Below, piece after piece: positions 22,061 to 34,600 of a stretch of DNA of 64,000 bases. The stretch's first letter is position 1; each line of letters begins with the position of its first letter. Made by a program: the position numbers and the translations under genes. The notes under the pieces were generated by a model. The model saw only the letters and a list, made by a program, of their open reading frames with translations, had not been told where the DNA came from and did no database searches. The stretch is from Sclerurus mexicanus (Eukaryota > Chordata > Aves > Passeriformes > Furnariidae). The stretch spans positions 258,870-322,869 of the forward strand of contig VWZF01000297.1 of assembly GCA_013396755.1 (NCBI GenBank), in the 5' to 3' direction.

Positions 22061-23714
22061 TGTCCCCATGTCATGGCCAAGGTACTTTCAGCTGCAGGCA
22101 TGAGGATGAACATGGCCACACTGGGGATGGTCTGTGCAGGTGAGCCAGCTGCAGGGAGCCCAAAGCGTTTTGCCTTGTGCTGGTGTGACCAAATGACTCA
22201 TGTACCCTGGCTTTCTGGAGAATAACAGGTGGCATTGACAAGCCAGGGTGAGGCTGAATCATTCCGGCCAGAGCAGCTTTACACAAAGTGCAACAGGCCA
22301 TCTCAGATCCGTTCACAGCAGGAGCACTGCCACAGGCAAATCCCTACGGCCGTGGGCTGGGTGGGACAGGAGCAGAGGCTGGAAGCTGTGCCGCAGCAGT
22401 AACAGCATCAGATCAGCATGCTGCCTGTTGCAGCGCGGCTGGAGACTTGGCTCTGCTCAAGAGGTTAAAACAATCCCTCCCTGTCCTTCGGGGGGGTTGG
22501 ATTTCCACTACGAGAAACATCAGCTTGAACGGGAGATTTCTGGCTGAAGTGCTGCTTTGCTGCAGTTTTGCAGGCGATGGGGAGAGCAGGTTATGATGAA
22601 TTATTTCCCACTCCCCTTCAGAGCTCTGTGCATACCTTTTGCTGACTTCCCCTTAGTCTGCACTCAAACCTTCTGCATCCTGCTGGGGTTTTCTTTGTGT
22701 TACATACAGGGCAACTTTTAAGTCCGGGTCGTTTCCCTCTTGTTAGTAATAATTTAAAAAAAAAAAAACAAACCAAACCAAAACTCTTCAGTTTCACCTG
22801 TTTATTACATCAAACCTGTATAAACCATCACCACTTTTTGTAAATAATTTCTAGGGTTTTCATATTAAATATTACTTCTCAAAGCCTGAAAGAGAAGATA
22901 AAAGACCCTGCTCTTCATCTTAAATGTGATGAAAACGTCAAGATTTCTGTGTGGGTAGCTGCACTGGGCAGCACTGACAAGCACCCACAGTTAGTAGTTA
23001 TTCCAGTAAAGCTCTAGAGTTTGGAGCTATGTAATTATGAAACACGCCACATTTTCATTTAAAAATAATAAAGTATCTTTCCAGGCTTGGGGGGTGTGTG
23101 TGGGAAAGTGTGAAAAATGAACCTACAAGCCTCACATTTCTCATACTAGGCAGCAAATAAACCCCCTACACATTATTTTTAAAATAAGATCCTGACTTTT
23201 TTAATCCACCTTCATGACACTTAAAAGCTTCACATATGGGGTTTTTTTATTACTTATTTTTCTCCTTTCCCCACCCCCACCCCGCTCTGCTGAAAGCTGA
23301 GGAGTTGGCAATAAAAAGGCAGCCATTAATCCACCCATCAAGTGGTTCTGAAAATGCGACCTGTGGCCATGTAGCTGAGATGGATGGTGGTGCCAGGCTG
23401 GCTGTGTACATAGCCAGGGAGGAGCCTTCTATATTTAAAAGGCTCATACAGTGGTCACAGCAGAAAATAAGACAAGTGAGTCTGTTAATTAGGGATAGAA
23501 AGCCTCAGTCTCTGCAGCTCTGGTACACATCACACTTTCCTCCAGCCCTTGACTTCCTCTCCACCCTGGTTATTCCATCTTTCTTGTTTGTCTTATATTT
23601 GATTATGAGGTCTTGGAGCAAAAGCTTCCTTGTCCCAGCACAGCAGGGTAGTCAGCTGTAATAGCCTTTTCTACTCTTCAGGTCACTAAAAGAGTTACTC
23701 AGTCCTTGATTCCT
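22061..23714. other. intergenic, no gene recognised
   Basis: I see only simple sequence, notably an A13 run followed by caaaccaaacc repeats at 22756-22783, and AT-rich DNA at about 22800-23230. No reading frame here has recognisable similarity. Confidence 0.6.
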
Positions 23715-24700
23715 TACACACCAGGATGGAGAGCTACAGTGCCCTAAGAAAAGTGGCCTAAAAGAGTTACCAGCTCTGATCAGCTCCTCTGACCCTAAGG
23801 ACAGTTTCCCAGGGAATACTGTCTGCTAGTTTTTCTTTTCCAAAGTTCACTCTGCTTCTCGCCATGTTCCTCAAGATCATGAACTCACCAAGGGCTTGGT
23901 TGCAGCACAGACTGCCTCCACTTAACTCCTCTGATGAGCTCATCTGTGTATGTGAGCACCAGGTTCAGTTATCACTTGTCTGGAAGTCTCCTGGATTGCT
24001 CTCAGCCAGCTGCATTGCTTTCCCAGCAGATGTCTGGATGGTCAAAATCCTCCATCTGGATGAAAGCATCTAAGCGTGATGCTTCTGTACATGAGGCAAG
24101 AGGCCTCATCAACAGGCTCCCCTTGTCAGGCACCTGGAGCAGACCCCAACCACAAGGTGTCCTTTGTTGGTCTGGTCCTTGATTTTCACCCACAAGCTCT
24201 CAACCTGTTAGTGACCGTTTCCCAGAGGCAGCTCTCCACAATCCATCCATTCCTTAGCCCAGAGCACAGCACCCTCCCTTCTTCTCTTCTGGAAAGCTCA
24301 TGGCCCTCAACTGCAGTGTTCCAGTTGTGTGAATCATCCCACCATGTTTCTGTGATAGTAATTAGCTCATAGTTTTCTAATTGCACCATGGTTGCCAGCT
24401 CCTCTTGCTTGTTTCCCTTGCTGCGTGCATTGGTGTGGAGGCACTTCAGCTGGGCTATCAGCCTGCTCACCTTTTGGGAAGAGCCCTCTCTAATTCCTTT
24501 GGGACCATTTGCAGTATTTCCCTGCTGCTTCCTACACTGTTGGTGTTTTCTGGTTCCACTCTGACACTCAGATCAACTAATTTTGTAATTTGTGGCTCCA
24601 TGTGGGACTAAAGGAGTCATATGAAAATTTGGGAAAGCAGGCACTGCTGTATTGGTTTTGGCCTGGAATTCAATGCCGGAAGTGACCAAGGTCTCAGGAA
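23715..24700 (-). mobile_element. decayed CR1 LINE ORF2 fragment (endonuclease domain)
   Basis: Read on the - strand, this stretch encodes the apurinic-type endonuclease of CR1 ORF2. It opens with AQLKCLHTNARS, then LITITETWWDDSHNWN. After frame changes it has VGVCSRC, DFDHPDICWES and EFMILRN-like remnants, and a final PWET segment near 23.8 kb. The N/TETWW and GDFN/DFDHPDICW motifs are endonuclease hallmarks. Stops and frameshifts interrupt the frame, so it is inactive. The reverse transcriptase and 3' end are absent. The right edge includes sequence preceding the endonuclease (24609-24690) that recurs at 26889-26970. The left border is inferred from fading similarity and is approximate. Confidence 0.85.
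24609..24690 (-). repeat. dispersed direct repeat, copy 1
   Basis: The first 72 bases match 26889-26960 at about 62 positions by eye, and the match then fades. On the - strand this copy stays open in the same frame as the endonuclease segment (for example EFQAKTNTAVPAFPNF). It is therefore most simply read as the start of the CR1 protein region rather than an independent repeat. Confidence 0.75.
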
Positions 24701-26443
24701 GCCAGTTTCCACAAATCCAGCCTAATTTAGGCAAATTCAGGAGGCTTGGAAAAAACAGCTAACTCTTACATGACCTTAATAATGCGGAAGACCAAAAAGG
24801 CTGTTTTGGGCTCATCCAGAAAAAGCAAAGGCTGGATTGTGGGTATTCTCAGAGAACAGGGTGGGAGGGAGTATTTCTCCATCACATGATCACTGTAATA
24901 CTCCAAAAGGCTGCAAAGGTCTATCAAACCCAGTAATTCCCCAGGGCAAGGATGGTCTGTACCACACTCACTCCAGCTGCTTTGTTTTGCTCCACAGCTG
25001 AGAAATCATCCTGTATCAATCAGGTGGTTTTCCATTAGAGGTCCATTACACTTTATATCAGCCATCTGTAAAGCTCTCTGCTCTACCTGCAGCCTTAAGA
25101 GATCTCTTCTCCTTAATAATTCAGTGCCTTTAGGTATGCACAATAACAATTTGGCTCCTTTCAGTGGGGATTTTACCTCCCAAGCAGCACATAGAGGTCT
25201 CTTGGTGTGGTAATGCTGCCCTTTCCCTCTGGGATGGGCTTCCCTTGGCAGATACTGGAGGCAGAAATGCAACTTTCCCTTTGGTGCTGGAGAGCTGCCA
25301 TCCGCATCTGCCTTCTGGAAAAGCCAATTTTAGCAACGCTGTAGCCCTCCAGAATTGCTGTCTTGCTCTGATTGCTGGTGGAATCCAATGTGGGACATCC
25401 CAGGGCTTTCCAACAACAGCTGATGTGGGGCTGCCCCATGAGCTTGGGCTGCCTATGGCTGGTAGTGCTGAGCTGATTTATCAGCTGTTGTTCCCTCTGT
25501 CCTAGAATTGCTCCCAGATGTGCCAGGGCCCAGAGTGAAAGAGTCTGTTGTTCCCCACAAGGGCTACAGTCTTGCCAGGTATATCATGTCCTCATTAAGA
25601 GAGGGCTGCTTATCTCCTAACCTGTGGTGGAGATTGCAATGTGCCCTTGGTTATGTCTCTGTCCAACTGTACAAAGCAGCCAGGAATGGAGTCTGGGAGC
25701 ATGGGGGTGCACACATGTGCACTCCTTCCCCACAGCTGGCCAAGGACGGGGAGACCTGCACAGCCCCCACACCAGCCTTCTGCCCTGAAACACGGTCATC
25801 TGAGGAAATCTAATTAGGTAGCCAGAAACAAGCGGAAGGCAGGAGTTAAAGCGGGAGTTAAATGGGTGGTTGAGGGAAAGAAAAGTAATGAGATTTATTT
25901 TACTTTTTTTTTTGCCTTCCTCTGTGGGCAGTGAAGATGTCCCCTCCTGCTTCTGTACCTGAGAGCACTGGCAGCTGCAGGCAACCCTCTCTTGAACTTT
26001 AGCCTTGGCTGCACTGAGTTTTTAAAATTTCTTTTACATTAACTACCAGTCACATGTAAGGAAATCCATAAATAAGCTGAAAATTCAAACTGCCTATGAG
26101 TTGATGTGTCCAGTGTGAGCAGGAGCCTGGGACAGGACTCCTCTCTGCTGGCAGGAGGGGAGCCAGGCACCACTGCAAGGCCCTCCACGTGGCTTCACTG
26201 CTTTTCCTGAATTCCCATGAGCATCAGGAGTGCTGCAGAAATGGGTAGAAAAAAACAATCGTCCTTAAATTAGCAAGCCAACAAAGGAAAAAGGTCGAAC
26301 CCTGCTGCCCTCTGCACTGGTGGCCCTTAAAGGCTGGTCTGCAGTCAAGCATCCCTGTTGGGACAATGATGCCCAGAGAGGCTTTGGGAATGTGCTGGGT
26401 GCCTGTCTCCTATCCAGACCTGATGAGCCTCCCCCTCCTCCAG
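24701..26443. other. intergenic, no gene recognised
   Basis: Several open frames of 60-113 codons overlap on both strands between 25.0 and 25.8 kb, but none has a recognisable domain. The sequence could include further decayed CR1 5' region next to 24.7 kb. A T-rich tract lies at about 25890-25915. Confidence 0.5.
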
Positions 26444-26805
26444 GCCATGGCTGCAGTAACCACTTTCATCCAAGCTCTGCTGGCCAGAAGCATCATCCAG
26501 CCTCTCCTGAGGCAGCCCCACGAGATCGATGGAGCCACAGTCAAACAGATGCTGTAGCGTGAGGTGTTTCTGCACCAGGAGTTGATTCATCTGCTGCAGG
26601 AGACTGAGAGGAGCACAGAGGAAGCCACACCTTTCTCTGTGTGTGTTTTGCACCACTGCAGCAGCCCTGGTCCTGCTTGCTGTGGTCTGCTGGCTGGCCA
26701 GGCAAAGGAAGCTTCAGGAGTCTCCTCAGCTGCTTACAATCTGCTGTCCTCATCTTCCAGCAGACATCGCTGAGGTCAAAATCACCGTAACAGTTTATGA
26801 GGACT
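26444..26805 (+). pseudogene. ITPRIPL1-like gene relic, 5' part
   Basis: After a splice-acceptor-like tract (cccctcctccag, ending at 26443), an ATG at 26447 opens a frame. It reads MAAVTTFIQALL, then EIDGATVKQML, a TAG stop at 26555-26557, then REVFLHQELIHLLQETER. This spacing matches the N-terminus of avian ITPRIPL1-like proteins: a hydrophobic start, a D-AT---M--R motif, then an acidic coiled segment ending LLQE-E. A frameshift of about one base follows. The next frame gives FCTTAAALVLLAVVCWLARQ, resembling their single membrane segment followed by W-L-R-R. The Mab-21 domain expected afterwards is absent, and a CR1 piece lies directly downstream. It is therefore a truncated, inactive relic. 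The identification is by eye from weak similarity. The family is in the same MAB21 superfamily as the gene at the start of the window. Confidence 0.45.
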
Positions 26806-26970
26806 ATGGCCTAGGTGCAACACCTTGCACTTAGATTTGGAAGTTCACTTCTTAGGTTTGCCCAGGTCTGTCTGAATGGCATTCCTTCTAAAGCAGTCAT
26901 ATTAAAATTTGGGAGAGCAAGCACTGCTGTGTTGGTTTTGGCCCAGTATTCAAAGCAGGATCACAGCCGG
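26806..26970 (-). mobile_element. CR1 LINE fragment, internally deleted
   Basis: On the - strand, 26811-26890 encodes RNAIQTDLGKPKK, a stop, then TSKSKCKVLHL. This is the CR1 reverse-transcriptase segment normally written as ...DAIQRDLD...KCKVLHLG. It is joined at about 26889 to the sequence that precedes the endonuclease in the 24-kb copy (26889-26970). The whole endonuclease and the first part of the reverse transcriptase are missing between them. It is short and inactive. Confidence 0.7.
26889..26970 (-). repeat. dispersed direct repeat, copy 2
   Basis: Partner of 24609-24690, offset by 2280 bases and in the same orientation. About 62 of the first 72 positions are identical by eye, including the shared runs gcactgctgt and ttggttttggcc. 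See the two CR1 entries for its interpretation. Confidence 0.8.
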
Positions 26971-27785
26971 TCTCACCAGCCCTCCCGCCTGCCACCAGTG
27001 TGGCTGCTTTGGTGACTTCTGCTGCAGTAGTTTTCCATCAAGGCTGGGTATTTTCCAGAAAGTGAGGCAGAGACATTGACATCTTCCAGGACCCCCCCCT
27101 AGTCATCAGCTGGTACAGCTGACTCATTTTCATCTTGTTTTGAGGGCTGTGCCTGCCTCTGTGCCTCTTCCTGTCTCCCCACCCCTGCATCTTATGCCAG
27201 CACAGCAGCTGCCTAGCCTCCCTGCACATGTGAATGCTGCTGGCATTGCCAGCACCCAAGGGTGGCTCTGACCAATTTTGTGGCATGTGCCATGCAACAG
27301 GTGAGAGCCAGCCTGCTCTATCCCCTCTCCCAGCCACATCTCTAGAAACCTTGCCAGTCCCTCCTCTCCCAGATTTTCTCACCTGGCCTCTCTGCATCTT
27401 CTAATTTGGTCCAATCTCTGCACTCTACAAGGTGCCCATAGTTGTCACAGCTGCCCTGCCCTTTGCAAACACTTTCAGATGCTTAGTTGCAACACGCCTT
27501 TGGTGCAGCATCCAGCATCCTCCGCCCTGCCCCACCACACCTGTGGGCACAGCGAGGAATCTCCCCACTGCGGGTGGCAGTTCATCTGGCTCATGATGTG
27601 GTGGCCAGCAACATTGTGTAGGGGACCAATTTATAACCAAGGCTCTGAGAAAGTATTTACAAGCTATGTCATACAGTGCCAGCTGCCCTTTCTCTATGAG
27701 GGAGGAGTGTAACATTACTTCTATTGTAAACAGCCTTAATTGCTCACCCTGCATTTTTCTGAAATTGGAGTATTTTTGCCACGTG
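26971..27785. other. intergenic, no gene recognised
   Basis: No similarity to the Mab-21 domain of ITPRIPL1-like proteins was seen in this stretch, which one would expect if the relic upstream continued. A C8 run lies at 27092-27099. Confidence 0.5.
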
Positions 27786-28682
27786 TCAGCCTTTTCCAAC
27801 CCCCTTGCAGCCCTCTCCTTTTGCCTGAGCTCTGATGTGCACCTGTGCCCCCTCCCCTTGATCCCCATTAGCCCAAGCAGCGGCAGCCCTGGGATACCCT
27901 TGTCCTGTCTTGTCTCGGAGGATGAAGGAGAGCTTCTCTTCAGGTCCAGCTTTGGTGTCTTGCAGGCATTTGGTCGCTATCTTAACGAGCAGGCTTATCT
28001 GACGATCTTTTCCATGAGGGCAGTGCAAGGGCAACACGAAGCTGGGCTGTCCCCTAGGCCTTTTCCAATAGCCTTTTTGCTCCCCTCCACTTCCCCCAGC
28101 CCTCCTCCCTCCTCCCTGTCCTTTTGTCTTGGCTCTTGGCCGGTGCAATTTGAGCCAACTTGGGCGCACGCGGCTTGGATGCACGTGCCTGTCCTGTTTA
28201 CCATGGATAAAAGGGCAGCGGAGGGAGATGCAAAATGCGAGCAGAGGTGCAGGCAGGTGCTGGAAGGTGGACGCAGGGAGAGGCACACGAGCGTAACTGA
28301 GCGCAAAAATAGAGGTGGGATGGAGAAGTGCATGTAGCTGCCAGGCAACCTGAGCAATTATAAGAGCAAGACACGCGCTGGGGCTAAGGGAGACACGGAA
28401 ACGTGAGTGCACGTGCAGGCACGCACATGGGGACAGGACATCACACATGCCGAGGAGGAGACAGAGAAACATAGCCAAGCAGGGAAATACTAGGCAGGTG
28501 ACAAGGGGCAAGGACAGGAGGAGTTGCAGGGATGTAGCGAGAGGGAAACGGCAGGAGCTGCTGTGCAGGGTGTGCATACTGGTGTGTGTCACGGCCCCTT
28601 TTCCTAAAGGAAGGATGAGTCCTGCTTCCTTTCTGGCTGGATACAGACTGAGGCAGAAACTGCTTTCAGCACTGACACCCAC
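27786..28682 (-). other. 298-codon open frame of unknown status
   Basis: This is the longest ATG-to-stop frame in the window. Its N-terminal 140 residues are rich in L, A, S and H with hydrophobic clusters. The rest is rich in basic residues, G and P (for example RAKTKGQGGGRRAGG). I recognise no domain. A 223-codon frame overlaps on the other strand, and the local DNA is compositionally skewed (purine-rich blocks on the + strand, modest CpG). A chance frame in stop-poor DNA is the more likely explanation. Splice signals or a promoter do not clearly support a gene. Confidence 0.12.
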
Positions 28683-31600
28683 CTGGAGCAGTTGCCCTCA
28701 TGTATAGACAGTTTTCTGCCCTTGACCGCCTTACAAAACCTTGCAGCAAAAATTATGAAGGAAGTTTTTTGAATGTTGGATCCTGAGCTGCACAAGCCCA
28801 AACTCGACAGCAATGTGGGCTCATTAATGCCACCATGTATAATGAGGACAGAAAGTAAAATCCTTTCCTGATCAGGAAATTTTGAGACTATCTCCTGGCT
28901 GGAATACTTGCTTGGCAGCCCCAGCTTCTTGCAGCAGACTTGATCCAACAAATCCTTTTCCTCTTGGCTTCTTGGTCTCCCTGGCCCAGCTTCCCTGCCT
29001 CCCCCAAGAATGATAAAGTCCCAGTCTTCAACAAGAAAGCTTATGGAGCCCCCTTGTAATAGGGGCTCCAGACCATGTGAGAGGTGTGAAGGGGGCTGCC
29101 CAGAGGTGCCCTGCCCAGAGTCTGCCTCACTCACCTCCTCTTGCTGCTTTGGCACTGGGAATGGGAAACCAAATCCCCGTCATTCCCTCTGAGCCATCAG
29201 AGTCTACTCCTGGTCACTTCCTGGAGACAATGACTTTATTCCTTGGACCACTAGATGGTTTTTGGCACGGGAGCCAAATAAGTGAATGGAAACATCCTCT
29301 CTGTGAGCTGCAGTGACATCCTGCAATTGTTGGCACCCCTTGGCAGGTTTGTTCAGCTGCTTTGTACCAGTTGACATCTCCGGGCTTTCATTAGTACGTC
29401 AGTATCACCCTAAGGCACATGGGCTTCCTGACCTAGTGCCCAAGGAAAGCCCTCTTCTCCTGTTTACGGTCAGGATGCGAAAGTAAAGGAAGTTGAAATG
29501 CTACTCAGGAATCCACTCCAGGCTTTAATCACCACTGTCACTACTAGAAGACATGGGGAATGTTGAAAAATAATTACCGTGCTGTGTAATAGGATGCAGA
29601 TGTTCAGGTTGTGATCTCTGCAGACACTGTGACCTCCTGGCTACTGGAAGACAAGCCCTAATCAAAACTCTGGAGCTGAAAAAAATTGTTCCTGCAAGCT
29701 TTTAAGAAATCAGAAAGACCTTTTTGTCTGATTAGTGGATGCACAATGACTCCGAACAGGACTTTGGTTAGGGCAGGACAGATCTCTCTCTTGACAGCAC
29801 AGGGGAGCAGCAGTGGTTTCTCCTGGCTGTGGCATGGCTGCCTGGAGTGATGCGAGTGAATCACTGCCCATGCTGGGATTCACCACCGATCTCAGCTGTA
29901 AACATGAACTGATGGTTTAGGGGATGCAGGAGAATCTGTTTGAGTGAAGCTGAGGCATCCCTGGTTGCAAATGAAGGAAGGGATGGAAGAAACATCCCCA
30001 CAATGCAGCTCCTTTGTCACCCACACAGCCCACTTCTAGGCACAGCATAGGACAGACAGAGTTAACCCCATCTGGAGCTGGTTTGGAAAGACTATTGGCA
30101 AGAGAAGAAAATTAAAATTACGTGTCTTGTAAGCTGTAGGGTGCTAAGGTACATACATACATGTGTATACATACAATATGTGTCCACCCACACCTCCATG
30201 TGGAGGACTGAGAGTTGATGAAGTCCTTTCCTTTCTGTTCATGGTGGCCACGTATGTCCCATGTTGCTCTTTTCCACACAAGAGCTGGCTGTGTGGGAGT
30301 TGCCAGGGCAGCTTTGGGCAGAGCAGGTGAAGTAAACTATCTTCTCCTATGGGCCATCACAGTCTCACTATACCCCTGGGAGGTGAAATTGTGCAGACCT
30401 CCTTCAGCTGCCACAGTGAATTTTCCTGTAGCTACAAGAGTGCTGGAGAGGGGACAAGAGATCCAGACAGTGCTACTGCAGTTAGTTGTGCCATCCATCC
30501 CAGCCTCTTTCTCCCCTCTCCTCCAGCCCTTGGCACATCTAGAGGCATCCACACAGGCCATCTCAGCTGGAGGCTGCTAAGCTAATGTGGGCAGATGGGT
30601 AGGGCATCAATGCTTTCGGAGGAGGAAGAGGAGGCAGAGAGATGAGGAGATCAGGACTGCATCTCTCCGCGGTACCCAGGCTCCCAGTGTGACCAGTGCA
30701 CTGGCCAAAAATATCAGCCAAGCAGCACAGACGCTGTCTGCTCCATACACACCTCATTGGTGCAGACAGTTATGGCAAATCCAAAAATAGCAAGGTTAGA
30801 TAAATACAGAGAAAAGAGTTTACAAATTTCCAAGAGGGTGACAAGCAGCAGTGCTGGCCAAGGAGGAGATCTTTTTTTAACTCAGAGGCTTTTTCTTTCT
30901 GAAGATTCTTTCCTCACACAGAATAAAAGATAATGTACTTCTAGAGCGAACTGACTTGAAGACTGACTGATAAAAAGTGATGCTGGGGGCTGTACTGAAG
31001 CAGAGAGAAAATTTGTGGCAAACACATGCCTGCAAGGCAGAGAACAGCCTGAGCCCTGAGTTTTCTTCTTCACAGCTCCATCACTTTCTGCCTGCTGAAA
31101 GCACAAAAAGGTAGCTCTTTAGGAATCATACAGGAAAATAAATATGTAGTGTACCTGGAGCTAGGAACCGAGATGCCTGCTTTTTCGCCCAGCTCTGCTG
31201 AATACTTCCTGCATCACCTTGCTTCGATGTACTTGCATGGATACAGATCATGGTACCAACTTCACTGAAGTCAATGAGGCACATTCACCTGCCATTTAAA
31301 GACAGCAGCACATATAAAACCTTTCCATACTGCAAATAGACTATTGTAAAATCAGAATTTTTGGTCATATCTGATCCTCATGCCATACCTGATGAGGATG
31401 AGTGAAACATACGGCTGTATGTTGCCGGCAGGGGATGCACCATCCTCTGCCAGTGCTCCTAGAAGGCACAGGGGTGCAGCTGAGGTTGGGGTGAGGGGGG
31501 AGAGGATCTGGGCATCATCCTCATTTTACTGTCAAATAGGCACTGGGTGCTTGCAAACACCCCAACAGAGAAGACTGAAAGTCCTTCCCGAGCTCCTGAG

Positions 31601-34600
31601 CTTTCCATGGTGGGGGTACTGGGACAGCCAGCTGCTGCAATGTGTAGAGAGCAGCCCCAGGGATGGTCGCATAGCTGAGCTGCAGCTGGGCTTTCAAACC
31701 AGGCTGGGAGCACTGGAAGTAACAGAGACCCTGCCGGTGCCCCTTTCTGAAAGGAGCATTGTTGTTTCACGGAAATGACCTTTGGAGTCCACAAGTCTTT
31801 ATTTAAAATGAAACAAAACCAACCCTAATCATTCTTTAGGCAAAAACAAATTAACTGTTATTGCTGCACAGCTCTAAATACGATGTGGTGATCTTCCACA
31901 CTTCTCTGTGCTGCCTTAACTCATGGCTACTGCTGCTCCCATGCAGGTGAGAATGGCAGGGAAGCCATCAGGTCTCCTCCCACAACTCGTATTTAATTTC
32001 ACCTCAGCAAAAAGATCTTAAAATGACCAGAAAAAGAGGAAAGCAGTTGAGCTGGTTTAAAACCATTGAGCAGGAAGCAAAAACCACTGCAAGTCTGAAG
32101 TATATTATTTTAAGTTTTAAAAAAACCACTGTTGTCTCACCAGGGCTCTCCCCTTTCTTCTGTCCCTGCCATGAGTTGCTGGCTTTTTTCAAGCACCTCC
32201 CTTTGCTGTCACTCCAGTGACAGAAGCTCTGCTTTATCTGACGCTTGGCTGGGTGGCGAAAATGAGCCATAAAAAGCAAATTTGGAAATCGGTTTCTCTG
32301 GCTGCATGACTTTTTCACTTTCTTTTTAGATCACCTAATTCTTTGCTTGGACATTTATATCTACAGAGACCAAAGCACAAAGAGTTTTCCAGCCAAGTTT
32401 TGCAGTAGCAAAAATGGTGTGTGCTCATATTCTTTCTCTACCTCCCTCTTCTTGTAGAGCCATGGCTAAACACAGTTTGTGTTAAAAGTTTGTGACCCTT
32501 GCAGTGTTTTCTGAGCCTTTCCAAGCCAAACCCAGAGACTTTGTTTCCAAACAAACTTGAATTTTTCCACTGGGGTCTGGATAATTGCAGTGCAGAGGAG
32601 GACACTAAAACCAGAGCTTTTGCTCTGGAGTCCCATATGTCTATAGCATCCTTCATCTAAGAAAATCCCAGAAGCCTACCAAAGGGTGCATTGCCAGCTG
32701 CAAGAGGCAATGATCAAGTGATCAAGTAACCTGCTTGCCATGAGAACATTAGTGTTTGAGCAGCTATTTTAGGAGGCAAGGAGGGGGCTGCCCAGGGCAG
32801 CCAGGAGAGGAGGGCTGACCCAGAGAAGAAGCCCTGGTGTGATTGTGCACTGCAATGGCAAGCACACAGCAACTCAGATGCCTTGTCCCAGCACTGGAGA
32901 GCAAAGCCTTCTGCACCTTGGAGGAAATCTCCACAGGTACTGTCAGCGTCTGCCCTCGGGGCTTTTGCTGCCCTCAGGGGTACAAGTCCAAGAGGAGCTG
33001 TGTGCAGGGGCACAGAGCAGGCAGTGTGTTTCTGCCCCAGCCCCTGCACGACCCTGTGTCCATGGCAGAAGGAGACTTCCCAGCCTGGGCAGACACACTG
33101 TCTCCTCTAATTGCAGCCTTGTGCATGTCCCAGAGTGGGAGCTGGCTCCTTCCCCTCCATTGCATTGTCTCTTCCCACAGCCCAGCTCCCATGGGGCTCA
33201 CTGCTTTTCCTCTCCAGCTCACAGCCCAGTTCTGCCTCACTGGCTCTGCCTTGCCCCCTGCATTTCAGCATCATCTCCTCTCCTTTCCCTCTCTTCCCAG
33301 ATTTTCCTTTTTGCAGCCACCACCTTACTACCCTCCCTTATATCATCTTTTGCACAAAAGTCCAAAAAGCAGTGGGGCTGTGCCATGGAGATGCAAAGGT
33401 GGGCTGCCCACTCTGGAGGCCTGTCTTCCTCCCCTTCACCTTGTCCTCTGCTGCTGGTCCACAGAGGTCCCGACTGTGCCTGACTGGTAGGGATGAGAGG
33501 CCCCAGAGCCCAGCTGGACAATAGCAGCACTGTGCTGGAGAAAGCGGTTCTGTCTGACTGCCACCACAGTCCGCATCCGCTGAGCACGTGGGAGGGGAAG
33601 GGTGTCCTTCCACTCCCCTGCACACTGCTCACTGCACAAAATCAGGGAGAAGATGGAGGGATCGATGCCTGAGACCAGTGTCACCCGACTCCCCGCTGCA
33701 CTGTGAAGGCTGGTACTGCTTTGCAGGCACTATGAGGGCTCTGCATTCACCAGGCATTATCTGGGTCAGACAGAGCTTAGACCTTTTCTCTACTACAGAT
33801 TCTCAGGGAAACCTTGGGCAGGTCCCTTGGGCCATGATGGTGCTTTGTGATCCCTGCAAGGCATGGAGACTTCCCAGACCAGCTGCACAGCTGGGTCCCT
33901 GCAGTTCCCCACTTGACATATGGGAGCTCAGGCACGGAGCCACATACTGGTGTGCCCCAGCCCCAGACCAGCATGGTGCACAATGCCATGAGATGCACCA
34001 GCTCAAGGGTCTCTGAGGCAGCCCCAAGCTGTGTGGGTTGGAAAGACTCACAGATTCTCCCAGTGTCCTTTGCCCCGGTGGCAGTGGAGGGGACAGCAGC
34101 ACAGCTCTGTTTATGGGGGCCATCAGACAGACCTTCCCCAGATCCTGGATGCACTTACGGGATCAGTGCTGGGCTGGTGTAAAACGTGGCTTTCTCACCC
34201 CTCTCCTCAATCCTTTCACACCTCACAAAACAATGAGTTACCAAAAAAGATCAGCTGCAGCATCAAAATAATTTTTCTGCCACTGGCAAACCTGTGGTGG
34301 CATCCAGCACCCCTGAAGAGGGCAAGAAGATGGAGCTCCAGCTGCAAGCCCAGAAGGAGAGCTGCTAGTCACAATGTGGTGGCTGAGCTGGGTAGGCAGT
34401 AGGGGCCAGCTGCTTTGCTCCATGGCCTTCCAGAAGCCCTGACATGGACAGGAAAAGAGAGCAATGTGGGGGCTTGCCCACATGTAGGCATTCCCAGCTA
34501 TATGCCTCACCTAGAGAAAGAAAAGGCAACTCTTTCCAAGCTTTTCAGTGCATTGTCTGCCAGCATCAGTGGGGAGGAAATCACAACTTGCTTCCTTCTG

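Noticed and set aside
26280..26350. Possible tRNA B box (ggttcgacc) on the - strand
   Set aside because: No matching A box, anticodon arm or acceptor stem could be drawn around it.
28604..29155. 183-codon frame on the - strand, considered as a CR1 ORF1 or endogenous retrovirus remnant
   Set aside because: No esterase, zinc-knuckle, protease or reverse-transcriptase motif could be recognised, and no long terminal repeats flank it.
32839..33490. Two overlapping frames of about 215 codons, one containing a cysteine-rich CPRGFCCPQGYKSKRSC run reminiscent of granulin-type repeats
   Set aside because: The cysteine spacing covers only one short segment and does not reproduce the granulin pattern. 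The DNA is pyrimidine-rich with scarce stops, and both frames run open together.
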